37,802 bases of DNA from Acidimicrobiales bacterium (lineage in GTDB: Bacteria > Actinomycetota > Acidimicrobiia > Acidimicrobiales > Palsa-688), in the NCBI GenBank assembly GCA_035533095.1, contig DATLUM010000002.1, positions 1-37,802 on the forward strand, given 5' to 3'. This document shows, one piece after another, positions 30,808-37,802 of this stretch. Position numbers and translations under genes: made by a program. The notes beneath the pieces are model-generated. The model was not told where the DNA came from, did not search any database, and saw only the letters and a program-made list of their open reading frames with translations. Numbering within the stretch: position 1 is the stretch's first letter; each line of letters opens with the position of its first letter.

Positions 30808-33096
30808 CTAGCCGCCCACCGGACCGCCGAATGGCGTCGTAGGCGGGCCGCCACCACCTCCCCCGCCTGACGGCACGGTCGTGGTGGTCGTGGGGTTGGT
30901 CGCCGGCGGAGGCGCGTAGGGCGTGGGCGCCGGGATCCGGTAGGGGCCTCCCGCCGGCGTGGGCTCGACGACGCCGGGTTCTCCGGGACGTATGCCGACG
31001 GTGGTGGTCGGACCGTGCGCCTGGAGCGCCGCGGCTTGCTGGGGCGGGACGATCGGCGCCGGCTGGGTAAACGGCGTCACCGGTACCTTCGCCAGCGCCG
31101 CGCTCATGAAGTTGCGCCACGTGATCGCCGGCCAGGTACCTCCGTAGACCGGGTAGACACCCTTCACCCGGCCCATCGACGTCGCCTGGCTGGCAGCATT
31201 CCCCATCCAGACAGCGGCCGAGAGGGTCGGGGTGTAACCGACGAACCAGGCGTTGGTGTAGTTGTTGGTCGTGCCGGTCTTGCCCGCGGCCGGCCGGCCT
31301 AGCCTGGCGGCGGTCCCTGTCCCGCTGTTGATCACCCCCGTCAGGACATTGGTGACGTTGTCAGCGATGTTTGCCGGCATCACGTTCGTGGTGGACGGGA
31401 GATGCTTGATGTTGTCGAGCAGCACCTTGCCCGACGCGTCGACGACCTCGAGCACGGGCGTGGGCTCGGCGCGCTCGCCGTGGTTGGCGAACACCCCGTA
31501 CGCCGATGCCATAGAGAGTGGGGAGACGTCGACCTCACCGAGCGCGTACGGAGGGCAGTAGTAGAACGGTGGAGTGGAATAGTAGGCGGACTGGACACCC
31601 AGCTTCTTGGCGTTGGTCGCGATGTTCGGGCACCCCACCTGGGCCGCCACCTGCGCGAACACCGTGTTGGTCGAATAGACCGTCGCCTCTGCGAGCGTCT
31701 CGGACGTGCTGACGCCGGCCTCGGCGTTGTGGACCTGGCAGATCGACGGCGGCTGGCCGGGCGACGGCTTGCAACCCGGAACCTGGTAGACGGCGGGGGC
31801 CGAGTACACCGCGCTCGGCTGTATTCCCTGCTCGAACGCGGTGGCGAGCACGTATGGCTTCCAGGAGGAGCCGGGCTGTCGGCCCGGCGTGCCGCCGCTG
31901 ATGGAGTTGCCGGACCAGCACGTGGCGGCCACCTGGACCGACGCGGTCTTCGAAGGTTGTGGATCGCAGCCGCCGATGGCGAGGTTGTCCTGCGAGTAGG
32001 GGCCCTTCCCGCCGTAGTCCCTGCCGGCGACGATCGCCGGCACGAAACCGGTCGAAGGCTCGACAGCGGCGAGCGACATCTCGAGCGGATCTGATGTCCC
32101 CGAAAGGGTCTGGCGCACGGCTGCGTAAGCAGCGTTCTGCACGGCCGGGTCGAGGGTCGTCTGGACCCTCAGGCCGCCGCTGTAGACCTCCTGCGGGGAG
32201 TAACGCTGCAGTAGCCAGCGGGTGACATAGTCGACGAAGTCGGGATACTGGGTCGCGCTGGTTTGGTACGGATAGACCACCGTGGACCCGGGCGGGACGT
32301 TGCCGGTCGACGCAAGCGCGAGCTTCTGGGCCATCGCCGCGTCGTACTGGTCCTTGGTGAGGTACCCGTACTTCAACATCTTCCCGAGCACGAGCTCTCG
32401 CCCGCTCTCCGCCGCTGCCAGGTTCTCCCGCGGAGCACGCGCGCTGGGCGCGGGTATGAGTCCGGCGAGAGTCGCGGCCTGCGAGACGTTGAGGTTCTGG
32501 ACCGGGACGTGGAAGTAGTTCAGCGCCGCCGCGCCAACCCCGTAGTTGCCGTCGCCGAAGTAGACGATGGTGAAGTAGCGGTACAGGATCTCGTCCTTGC
32601 TCGCCTGGCGTGACAGCTGGCTGGCGAGGATCGCTTCCTTGACTTTTCGCACGATCGTGCGATGCGCGTTGGTGTATGCAAGCTTCACGTACTGCTGGGT
32701 GATCGTCGACCCGCCCTGCACCGGAGCCCGGTTGCGGAGGTCGGCCCAAAACGCGCGGATGGTGCCGCGGAGGTCGACGCCGCCGTGATGGTAATAGTTG
32801 TGGTCCTCGTCGGCGATGACCGCTGCCTTCAACACCTGCGGGATCTGCGCCTCTGTCACCGGGACGTTGGTGTCGAAACGCTGCAACGACGCGATCTGCT
32901 TCCCGTACCGGTCGTACAGGATCGTCGGAAGGATCGCGGGGTTGGCCTTGGGGATCGGGATGGTCGCGGGAAGCGGGAGGAAGATGAGCCCCGCGAGCAC
33001 CGTGGCGCCGAACGCAACGGGTGCACCGACGACGGTGACGGTCGCCAGAAAGACCGAGCTGAAGATCGTCCTGACGATCCTCCGGAACAAGCGCAT
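30808..33096 (-). CDS. Class A penicillin-binding protein (transglycosylase/transpeptidase)
   Basis: A 762-residue bifunctional peptidoglycan synthase. A membrane anchor lies at about residues 12-40. The GT51 domain shows EDHNYYHHGGVD near residue 97 and GGSTITQQYVKLAY. The transpeptidase domain has the SxxK active site as SSWK near 410, STN near 473 and KTGTT near 605. The C-terminal 70 residues are Pro/Thr/Gly-rich and disordered, like PonA-type PBPs of actinobacteria. The start is not secure: ATG 33096 gives a normal basic-then-hydrophobic N-terminus, GTG 33117 adds seven residues, and neither has a good ribosome binding site. In Mycobacterium tuberculosis ponA2 is beside whiB4 and the ArsA-like pair, all of which are present nearby here. 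Confidence 0.95.
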   Translation of the reverse strand: MRLFRRIVRTIFSSVFLATVTVVGAPVAFGATVLAGLIFLPLPATIPIPKANPAILPTILYDRYGKQIASLQRFDTNVPVTEAQIPQVLKAAVIADEDHNYYHHGGVDLRGTIRAFWADLRNRAPVQGGSTITQQYVKLAYTNAHRTIVRKVKEAILASQLSRQASKDEILYRYFTIVYFGDGNYGVGAAALNYFHVPVQNLNVSQAATLAGLIPAPSARAPRENLAAAESGRELVLGKMLKYGYLTKDQYDAAMAQKLALASTGNVPPGSTVVYPYQTSATQYPDFVDYVTRWLLQRYSPQEVYSGGLRVQTTLDPAVQNAAYAAVRQTLSGTSDPLEMSLAAVEPSTGFVPAIVAGRDYGGKGPYSQDNLAIGGCDPQPSKTASVQVAATCWSGNSISGGTPGRQPGSSWKPYVLATAFEQGIQPSAVYSAPAVYQVPGCKPSPGQPPSICQVHNAEAGVSTSETLAEATVYSTNTVFAQVAAQVGCPNIATNAKKLGVQSAYYSTPPFYYCPPYALGEVDVSPLSMASAYGVFANHGERAEPTPVLEVVDASGKVLLDNIKHLPSTTNVMPANIADNVTNVLTGVINSGTGTAARLGRPAAGKTGTTNNYTNAWFVGYTPTLSAAVWMGNAASQATSMGRVKGVYPVYGGTWPAITWRNFMSAALAKVPVTPFTQPAPIVPPQQAAALQAHGPTTTVGIRPGEPGVVEPTPAGGPYRIPAPTPYAPPPATNPTTTTTVPSGGGGGGGPPTTPFGGPVGG

Positions 33097-33165
33097 TACG
33101 CCGCAAGCTTCGCGCACGCCGACGGCGGCGAAGGGGCGCCTACCGCGCGACGGCCGGTCTTTCTC

Positions 33166-33480
33166 CTAATCGTCGACCTCGACGAGAACTTCGCCCCCCT
33201 CTTCCCGCACGGGATATGTACGCAGGCCGGGGTGGCGGCCGAACGTCGTGACGTGCTCTCCGGTCTCCAGGTCGTAGCGCCAGCCGTGCCACGGGCACGT
33301 GACGCAGCCGCCGGACACGAAGCCGTCGTCGATGGGGTTACCGACGTGCAGGCAGATGTTGTCAACGGCTGCCAGGCCCGATCCGATGTCGAACACAGCG
33401 ATGTTGTGGTCGGCCACCCTCACAGGCCATCCCCGGCGCTGCGGGACGTCGTCGCGCCGGCAGACCCGTACCCAGGTCAC
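33166..33480 (-). CDS. Rieske-type 2Fe-2S ferredoxin
   Basis: A 104-residue single-domain protein with Cys43-x-His45 (CLHVGNP) and Cys62-x2-His65 (CPWHGWRYDLETG), the complete Rieske ligand set. The short form resembles soluble NirD/BphF-type ferredoxins that pass electrons to oxygenases or reductases, or serve as small subunits. GTG 33480 overlaps the TGA of the upstream alpha/beta hydrolase by 4 bp (GTGA), so the two are co-translated. That pairing suggests a small degradative or modification step, but no oxygenase gene lies in the window. The PBP gene follows after 69 bp on the same strand and may be co-transcribed. Confidence 0.92.
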   Translation of the reverse strand: MTWVRVCRRDDVPQRRGWPVRVADHNIAVFDIGSGLAAVDNICLHVGNPIDDGFVSGGCVTCPWHGWRYDLETGEHVTTFGRHPGLRTYPVREEGGEVLVEVDD

Positions 33481-34328
33481 CCAGCGGCGCGGGCCGCTGC
33501 AGCGGCCGGCGGGACCGACGCTGCGGCGGCGACTGTCTCCGCCATCACCTCCGCAAACGACTCCGGATCCGCCAGCAGCCACGAGTGCCTGCCCCGGACC
33601 ACCGTGCCCGGCCGGCCCAACGCCTCGCACAACGACTCGAAGCAGGCCTTCGGGATGATCACGTCGCCTTCCGCCCACACCGCACGGACCGGCATACCCG
33701 ACCTGCGCAGGGCGTCGAGCTCCGCAGCGAGGTCGATGCGCCGGGCGAGCTCCGCAGCGCGCCAGACCCCCATCGGGTTGGTGGCCAGATTCGGGCCGGC
33801 GTCCTCGACAACGGCCGCTAGGGTCAGCAGCGCCCGGCGGTCGAGCAGCAGATCCTTGGGAAAAGACACGGCCCAGTCCCACAGCGGCCGCTCCGCCATG
33901 GTCCGAGTCTTGTCGCCCGAGCTCTTCCATACCGACCCGCCCAGCGGGTTGATCAATACGAGTTGGGAAGCGCGGCCGGGGAAGTCGTGCGCCAGCTTCG
34001 CGGCGACCGCCGCCCCGAAGCTGTGGCCCACCGCGACCACCGGTCCTTCCTCGCTTACAGCGGCAAGGAACGCGTTGGCCCACGCGGCGTACGCATCGAG
34101 ACCGCAATGTCGTGCCGGGAGAGTCGCGCTCCCCCCGAAGCCGGGCAGCGCCGGCGCGTACACCCGGCACCCGAGACGGGCGAGCCGGCTCAGCGCCCGC
34201 TTGTAGGCACGGTTGCCGAGCGCCCACCCGTGGACGAACAGGACGGGTACGCCTTCGCCCGCGACCCCGTACTTCACCCGGCGGCCGCACACCTCGGTCG
34301 AGGTCCACACCAAGCGGTCCGTGTTCAT
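33477..34328 (-). CDS. Alpha/beta hydrolase
   Basis: A 283-residue protein with a complete hydrolase triad: nucleophile elbow GHSFGAA (Ser103), Asp in VWAEGDVIIP and His in GRHSWLL near the C-terminus. The oxyanion region is LFVHGWALG. It resembles general esterases and C-C hydrolases, and the substrate is unknown. ATG 34328 is chosen, not a longer ORF start at 34433, because a TAATCT hexamer ends 8 nt upstream and the upstream reading overlaps the WhiB gene. The 3' end overlaps the Rieske gene by 4 bp. These two genes separate the WhiB gene from the PBP gene. Confidence 0.88.
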   Translation of the reverse strand: MNTDRLVWTSTEVCGRRVKYGVAGEGVPVLFVHGWALGNRAYKRALSRLARLGCRVYAPALPGFGGSATLPARHCGLDAYAAWANAFLAAVSEEGPVVAVGHSFGAAVAAKLAHDFPGRASQLVLINPLGGSVWKSSGDKTRTMAERPLWDWAVSFPKDLLLDRRALLTLAAVVEDAGPNLATNPMGVWRAAELARRIDLAAELDALRRSGMPVRAVWAEGDVIIPKACFESLCEALGRPGTVVRGRHSWLLADPESFAEVMAETVAAAASVPPAAAAARAAG

Positions 34329-34336
34329 TGCGGCGG

Positions 34337-34342
34337 AGATTA
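34337..34342 (-). promoter_or_regulatory. Predicted -10 element for a leaderless transcript
   Basis: Minus-strand TAATCT ends 8 nt before ATG 34328, in the 40-bp gap after the WhiB stop codon. Confidence 0.5.
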
Positions 34343-34368
34343 TCGGGGGCGTCGGTGTATCTGGGGTC

Positions 34369-34623
34369 TTAACGGGAGAGAAGGGCGCGACGCTCGGCCT
34401 CGTTGAGGCCCCCCCAGATGCCGTGGGGCTCACGGATCCGCAGCGCGTAGTCCAGGCAGGGGCGCCTTACCGGGCAGGTGGCGCAGATCGACTTGGCCCT
34501 GGCTTCCCGGTCCTCCTTATCGTCCTTGCGTTCGAAGTTCGCTGGCGGGAAGAACAGCCACGTGTGGGGGCCGCGGCAGGCCGCCTTGGCCTGCCATACA
34601 TCCTCAATGTGCTGGACGCTCAT
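34369..34623 (-). CDS. WhiB-family Fe-S transcription factor (WhiB4-like by context)
   Basis: An 84-residue protein with the four cluster-binding Cys (16, 47, 50, 56; the last three as CATCPVRRPC), the GIWGG turn and a basic C-terminal helix (NEAERRALLSR). WhiB proteins bind a 4Fe-4S cluster and regulate transcription, often through the principal sigma factor, in response to redox stress. The start is ATG 34623 with GGGGAGG about 10 nt upstream; the longer ORF to 34743 reads poorly. Divergence from the ArsA/Get3-like pair and a class A PBP nearby match the whiB4 neighbourhood of Mycobacterium tuberculosis (Rv3679, Rv3680, whiB4, ponA2), which supports orthology without proving it. Confidence 0.93.
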   Translation of the reverse strand: MSVQHIEDVWQAKAACRGPHTWLFFPPANFERKDDKEDREARAKSICATCPVRRPCLDYALRIREPHGIWGGLNEAERRALLSR

Positions 34624-34641
34624 AACCGCGGCGCCTCCCCG

Positions 34642-34657
34642 TTGCTCTCGCGAGCAA
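34642..34657. repeat. Short inverted repeat upstream of the WhiB gene
   Basis: TTGCTC and GAGCAA flank TCGC, 19-34 bp before the WhiB start. It could be an operator, or a small hairpin in the leader. Confidence 0.3.
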
Positions 34658-34756
34658 GCTACATCCGCGGCGGCCGGTCGACAAGAGGCAATGTCGTGGC
34701 TGCGTCCCATCTGACCTGCGCTTTCCCGCTTCGGGGGCACCAACGGCGGTCCTGGC

Positions 34757-34762
34757 TAACCT
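34757..34762 (+). promoter_or_regulatory. Candidate -10 element of the ArsA/Get3-like operon
   Basis: TAACCT would start transcription near 34769, leaving a short leader that carries AAGGGAG (34783-34789) 5 nt before the TTG start. Confidence 0.45.
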
Positions 34763-34794
34763 GAGCGCTGATCCTGCCGGCCCAAGGGAGTGAA

Positions 34795-35739
34795 TTGGAC
34801 CGAAACGAGTTCAAACCGCCCGCCCGGGTGATGATCGTCGCCGGCAAGGGCGGTGTCGGTAAGACCACCGTCAGCGCGACCCTGGCCTACGTCGCCGCCA
34901 GGGCCGGCCTGCGAACCCTCATCGTCGAGGTGGAGGGCAAGAGCGGCCTGCCCGAGCTGTTCGGCCGGAACGAGGCTCTCAGCTACGAGGAAACCGTTCT
35001 GCTCGCCGAAGGCGAGGCCGGCCGGGGGGCGGCCGAGCTGCGCGCCAGGACTCTGACACCCGACGACGCGCTGGTGGAGTACCTCGAGTCCCACGGTCTG
35101 CGCCGGGTGTCCAAGAGGCTGTCGTCCACGGGGACCCTCGACGTGGTGGCGACTGCCATTCCGGGCATCAAGGACATCCTGGTTCTCGGCAAGGTCAAGC
35201 AGCTCGAGGTGCTGAGCGCTTCGGGGGCCGAGGGCGCGCCTGAGTTCATCGTGGTGGACGCGCCGGCGGCGGGCCACGCGGTGTCGTTTTTGGCGAGTGC
35301 GTACGGGTTGTTGGACGCGGCGCCGGTCGGGCCGATAAGAGCCCAGGCGATCGAGGTGACGAGCTTGCTCGGCGATCCCGCTCGCTGCCAGGTGATGCTG
35401 GTGACCATCCCGGAGGAAACACCGGTCAACGAGGCGGTCGACACCGCCTTCCACCTCGAGGACCGCGCAGGCGTGAAGCTGGCGCCGATCGTGGTGAACG
35501 CCGTGTGGCCGCACCTCGACTTGGTCATGGACGGATCGGAGGGCAGCGTGCGCGCCGCGGCGGAGTTCCGCTCGCAGCGCCAGGCGCTCCAGGAGGAGCA
35601 GATCGCGCGGCTGGCGTCGATGCTGCCACTGCCGCAGGTGATCCTCCCGTTCCTCTTCACGACCGAGTTGGGGCGGGGGGATCTCGAGGTGTTGGCGGAG
35701 TCGTTTGCGCCGCAGCTCGCGGCGGCGGAAGGCAGGTGA
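34795..35739 (+). CDS. ArsA/Get3-like P-loop ATPase, first of a pair
   Basis: A 314-residue protein with the deviant Walker A VAGKGGVGKTTVSATL (including the signature Lys that works across the dimer), switch-like LIVEVEGKSGLPELFG, and FIVVDAPAAGHAVSFL. It belongs to the ArsA/Get3 group, but there are no arsenic genes nearby. The homologous pair Rv3679-Rv3680 of Mycobacterium tuberculosis forms a Get3-like complex linked to stress resistance and envelope fitness, so arsenite transport is unlikely. The start is TTG 34795, preceded by AAGGGAG. The 3' end overlaps the second ATPase gene by 4 bp. Confidence 0.9.
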   Translation: MDRNEFKPPARVMIVAGKGGVGKTTVSATLAYVAARAGLRTLIVEVEGKSGLPELFGRNEALSYEETVLLAEGEAGRGAAELRARTLTPDDALVEYLESHGLRRVSKRLSSTGTLDVVATAIPGIKDILVLGKVKQLEVLSASGAEGAPEFIVVDAPAAGHAVSFLASAYGLLDAAPVGPIRAQAIEVTSLLGDPARCQVMLVTIPEETPVNEAVDTAFHLEDRAGVKLAPIVVNAVWPHLDLVMDGSEGSVRAAAEFRSQRQALQEEQIARLASMLPLPQVILPFLFTTELGRGDLEVLAESFAPQLAAAEGR

Positions 35740-36776
35740 GCTCGCTGGAGCAGCTGGTGCTCGAGCGCCGGGTGATCATCTGTGCGGGTCCGGGCGGGGT
35801 CGGCAAGACGACCACCGCGGCCGCCATCGCGCTGCACGCCGCGCGGCTGGGCCGGCGGTCTTGTGTCGTGACCATCGACCCGGCCAAACGGCTGGCCGAC
35901 GCTCTCGGCTTGAAGGAGCTCACCAACGAGGCCAGCCCGGTAGAGGGCGTGGGCGGCGGCGGGCTGTGGGCCCTGATGCTCGACACGAAGAGCACCTTCG
36001 ACGAGGTGGTGATCCGCAACGCCGGCTCCGAGGAGCAGGCCAGGGCGATCCTCGACAACCGCCTGTACCGCAACATCTCCGGCGCGCTCGGCGGGACGCA
36101 GGAGTACATGGCCATGGAGAAGCTCTACGAGCTCTACCAGTCGGGCAGGTTCGACCTGGTCGTCGTCGACACACCGCCCACGCGCCACGCTCTCGAATTC
36201 CTCGACGCGCCGGGCCGGCTGCTTCGATTCCTCAACAACCGCATCTTCCGTCTTCTGATGATGCCCACGAGGGCGAGCCTGCGCGCGGTGGGCGTTGCGA
36301 CGCAGATGCTGCTGCGCACGGTCTCGAAGGTGGTGGGCGGGGCGATGGTGTCGGACGCGGTTGCGTTCTTCACAGCGTTCGAGGGGATGGAACAGGGTTT
36401 CCGCGACCGCGCCGCGAAGGTCGAGCAGCTGCTGAGTGATGAGAGAACGGCCTTCGTGGTGGTGTCATCACCGCGGCGGGACGCGACCACAGAGGCGGTG
36501 TACTTCGCGGACCGCCTTCGCGAGTCGGCCGGTTCGGTGGAGGCGATCGTTGTCAACCGGATGTTCCCGTCTTTTGGGCCGGTGCCCGAGGGGTTGTCGG
36601 GTCCGTTGGCCGAGAACCTCGAGCAGCTCGACCGTGTCGCCGGAAGGGAGGAGCGGTACGTCGAGGAGCTGGCCCGGCGGCTGCCGGGAGCCCCAGTGGT
36701 CAGGGTTCCTTTCCTCGCGGGCGACATCCACGACCTCCACGGCCTGGACGAGATCGCGCGCTGGATGTTCCCCTGA
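35736..36776 (+). CDS. ArsA/Get3-like P-loop ATPase, second of a pair
   Basis: A 346-residue protein with Walker A as CAGPGGVGKTTTAAAI, TIDPAKRLADALGL after strand 2, and VVVDTPPTRHALEFLDAPGR. The first Gly-rich position has Pro where the partner has the signature Lys (GPGGVGKT versus GKGGVGKT), so the two subunits are not equivalent and a heterodimer with one complete site type is likely. Residues 165-215 are hydrophobic and helical (FRLLMMPTRASLRAVGVA, MLLRTVSKVVGG), perhaps the client-binding region. GTG 35736 overlaps the upstream TGA (GTGA), showing tight coupling. Together the pair resembles Rv3679-Rv3680. It ends 19 bp from the convergent STAS gene. Confidence 0.9.
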   Translation: MSSLEQLVLERRVIICAGPGGVGKTTTAAAIALHAARLGRRSCVVTIDPAKRLADALGLKELTNEASPVEGVGGGGLWALMLDTKSTFDEVVIRNAGSEEQARAILDNRLYRNISGALGGTQEYMAMEKLYELYQSGRFDLVVVDTPPTRHALEFLDAPGRLLRFLNNRIFRLLMMPTRASLRAVGVATQMLLRTVSKVVGGAMVSDAVAFFTAFEGMEQGFRDRAAKVEQLLSDERTAFVVVSSPRRDATTEAVYFADRLRESAGSVEAIVVNRMFPSFGPVPEGLSGPLAENLEQLDRVAGREERYVEELARRLPGAPVVRVPFLAGDIHDLHGLDEIARWMFP

Positions 36777-36795
36777 TAGCGCGGACCTCTTCAGC

Positions 36796-37152
36796 TCACT
36801 CTTTTACAGTCGCATCCTTCGAGAGCGCTGCAGCGGCCTCCTCGATCGTCTCCGCGACGGTCACGATGCGGTCGAAGCCCGTCGTGCGCAGCAGCCGCAC
36901 GAGGGTCGGGCGATTGCACGCCACCGCGACATCACCCCCGAGCTCGCGCGTGCGGCGGATGGCGCCGATCAGGGCTCCCAGGCCGGCGGAGTCCACGAAC
37001 GGGATCCCGGACATGTCGATGAGCAGACGGCGCCCGTTCGCCATGTCCGCCAGGGCCTGGCGGAAGTGGCTGACGGTGAAGGCGTCCAACTCGCCGACCG
37101 GGCGGCAGACGGTAAACCCCTCGGGTGTCTCGTCTTGGTGGATCGTGAGCAC
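36796..37152 (-). CDS. STAS-domain anti-anti-sigma factor
   Basis: A 118-residue single-domain protein with the SpoIIAA/RsbV pattern: VCRPVGELDAFTVSHFRQAL, then LLIDMSGIPFVDSAGLGALI with the phosphorylatable Ser55, and a C-terminal helix. Unphosphorylated STAS proteins bind an anti-sigma kinase and release its sigma factor. No RsbW-like kinase or sigma gene is in the window. GTG 37152 is chosen because AGGAGG lies just upstream (4-nt spacer). A much longer ORF in this frame extends through the tRNA gene in antisense and is not real. The gene is divergent from the receiver-like gene, with 76 bp between starts. Confidence 0.92.
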   Translation of the reverse strand: MLTIHQDETPEGFTVCRPVGELDAFTVSHFRQALADMANGRRLLIDMSGIPFVDSAGLGALIGAIRRTRELGGDVAVACNRPTLVRLLRTTGFDRIVTVAETIEEAAAALSKDATVKE

Positions 37153-37215
37153 GCGTCCTCCTGAACCCGCCCTGCGGCGGCGTCCACAGGATGGTACCCA
37201 TGTCCGGAGGGCAGC

Positions 37216-37221
37216 TACCCT
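37216..37221 (+). promoter_or_regulatory. Predicted -10 element for a leaderless transcript
   Basis: TACCCT ends 7 nt before GTG 37229. Confidence 0.55.
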
Positions 37222-37228
37222 CGGGCAC

Positions 37229-37651
37229 GTGCCAGAGATAGTGATAGCTACGGATTCGGCCGCCGTCTGCGACGAGGTCAGCTCGGTCGTCGCGGGGCCT
37301 GGCACCACGGTCAGGTGGGTCCGGGCAGGCGAGGCGGTCAGGGAGGAGTTGAACGCCCGGCCAGCCGACCTGGCGGTCGTGGATATGCAAATCACCGCCA
37401 TGGGGGGCATCGCCGTGGCCTTCGACCTGCGCCTGGAGGCCGACGCCGGCCGCCTCGACCCCTGCCCCGTGCTGCTGCTGCTCGATCGGCGTGCGGACGT
37501 CTTCCTCGCACGGCGAAGCGGGGCGCAGGGCTGGATCCTCAAGCCCCTGGATCCGATTCGCCTGCGCCGGGCGGTGGGGGCGCTGCTGGCCGGCGGGACC
37601 TGGCACGACGCCAGCTTCGTCCCAGATCCCGTCGCGGTACCGGTCAAGTAA
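37229..37651 (+). CDS. Stand-alone receiver-like protein
   Basis: A 140-residue protein with the receiver fold: strand EIVIATDS, phosphorylatable Asp in LAVVDMQITAMGG (near residue 52), strand VLLLLD and Lys in GWILKPLDP. Only one acidic residue is left in the first loop (Asp9), and the conserved Thr/Ser after strand 4 is Asp, so signalling may be altered. There is no output domain, so it would act by protein contacts. GTG 37229 is supported by the -10 hexamer. The divergent STAS gene suggests a shared signalling pathway, by position only. It is followed 13 bp later by the tRNA-Pro gene. Confidence 0.75.
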   Translation: MPEIVIATDSAAVCDEVSSVVAGPGTTVRWVRAGEAVREELNARPADLAVVDMQITAMGGIAVAFDLRLEADAGRLDPCPVLLLLDRRADVFLARRSGAQGWILKPLDPIRLRRAVGALLAGGTWHDASFVPDPVAVPVK

Positions 37652-37664
37652 GCTGGCACCCCTC

Positions 37665-37742
37665 CGGGAAGTAGCGCAGCTTGGTTAGCGCGCAGCGTTC
37701 GGGACGCTGAGGCCGCGGGTTCGAATCCCGCCTTCCCGACCA
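37665..37742 (+). tRNA. tRNA-Pro (anticodon CGG)
   Basis: The acceptor arms CGGGAAG (37665-37671) and CTTCCCG (37732-37738) pair perfectly, followed by A and an encoded CCA (37740-37742). The anticodon arm is CAGCG-TTCGGGA-CGCTG with CGG at 37700-37702, reading CCG codons. The T arm is GCGGG-TTCGAAT-CCCGC. The D arm contains TAGCGCAGCTTGGTTAGCGCG. No intron is visible. Confidence 0.97.
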
Positions 37743-37802
37743 GGTCAGGGGCCATTTCCGTCGATTGAGTTATCCGGATTTGGTCCCGCGTGCGCGATCC
37801 GT

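Noticed and set aside
37153-37755. N-terminal extension of the STAS frame, reading through the tRNA
   Set aside because: It is the antisense translation of tRNA-Pro and of the receiver gene; AGGAGG before GTG 37152 fixes the real start.
1-37802. CRISPR arrays, insertion sequences, prophage or defence genes
   Set aside because: No regularly spaced repeats, transposase or integrase motifs, or known defence domains were seen.

Overview
The window is GC-rich, densely packed chromosome from a member of the Actinomycetota. The markers are a WhiB protein, a GlnR-like orphan regulator beside type I and type II glutamine synthetases, a VKOR-type disulfide system, a paired Get3/ArsA-like ATPase operon next to a WhiB gene and a class A PBP (an arrangement also known in Mycobacterium), and many apparently leaderless genes. 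A deep-branching class such as Acidimicrobiia fits, but that placement is inference. I see no phage, transposon, CRISPR or rRNA. One tRNA-Pro gene lies at the right end.

Layout. 1-6866 (minus): a tightly overlapping operon for an FN3-domain secreted protein, a MoxR ATPase, a DUF58 protein and a TgpA-like transglutaminase that runs off the left edge. 6962-9949 (plus): a soluble PRC-barrel/MgtE-N/CBS protein coupled to an Nramp-superfamily transporter that lacks the usual transition-metal ligands, probably a magnesium module. 9950-10436: a decayed SpoIIE-type phosphatase remnant. 10437-14428 (plus): an acyltransferase-3/SGNH protein, then a thiol-disulfide pair (DUF929 thioredoxin-like plus VKOR), a 21-codon ORF and a small conserved-looking protein. 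14540-19284: a nitrogen-assimilation island with glnA, glnII and a GlnA2-type synthetase plus a GlnR-like regulator, with a candidate operator in the glnII/glnA2 intergenic region. 19326-20683 (minus): a COG3375-type acetyltransferase and a RidA protein.

20730-24689 is an iron-sulfur locus: a SufR-like regulator divergent from an Mrp/ApbC carrier and followed by an A-type carrier and a compact 2Fe-2S/molybdopterin fusion. 24692-30783 is a signalling and envelope region in which three proteins have lost expected catalytic residues: a histidine kinase with Asn at the phospho-acceptor site, a GGDEF protein with a degenerate EAL domain, and a trypsin-like protein without His and Ser. A metallo-beta-lactamase-fold hydrolase and a small membrane protein lie among them. 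30808-36776 holds a class A PBP, a Rieske ferredoxin, an alpha/beta hydrolase, a WhiB protein and the two ArsA/Get3-like ATPases. 36796-37742 has a STAS antagonist, a receiver-like protein and tRNA-Pro(CGG).

A theme running through the window is transcription-start architecture. About ten genes have a TANNNT hexamer 6-9 nt before a start codon, usually GTG, which predicts leaderless mRNAs. Others use a clear Shine-Dalgarno sequence. This rule also settles several start codons that a longest-ORF choice would place too far upstream.
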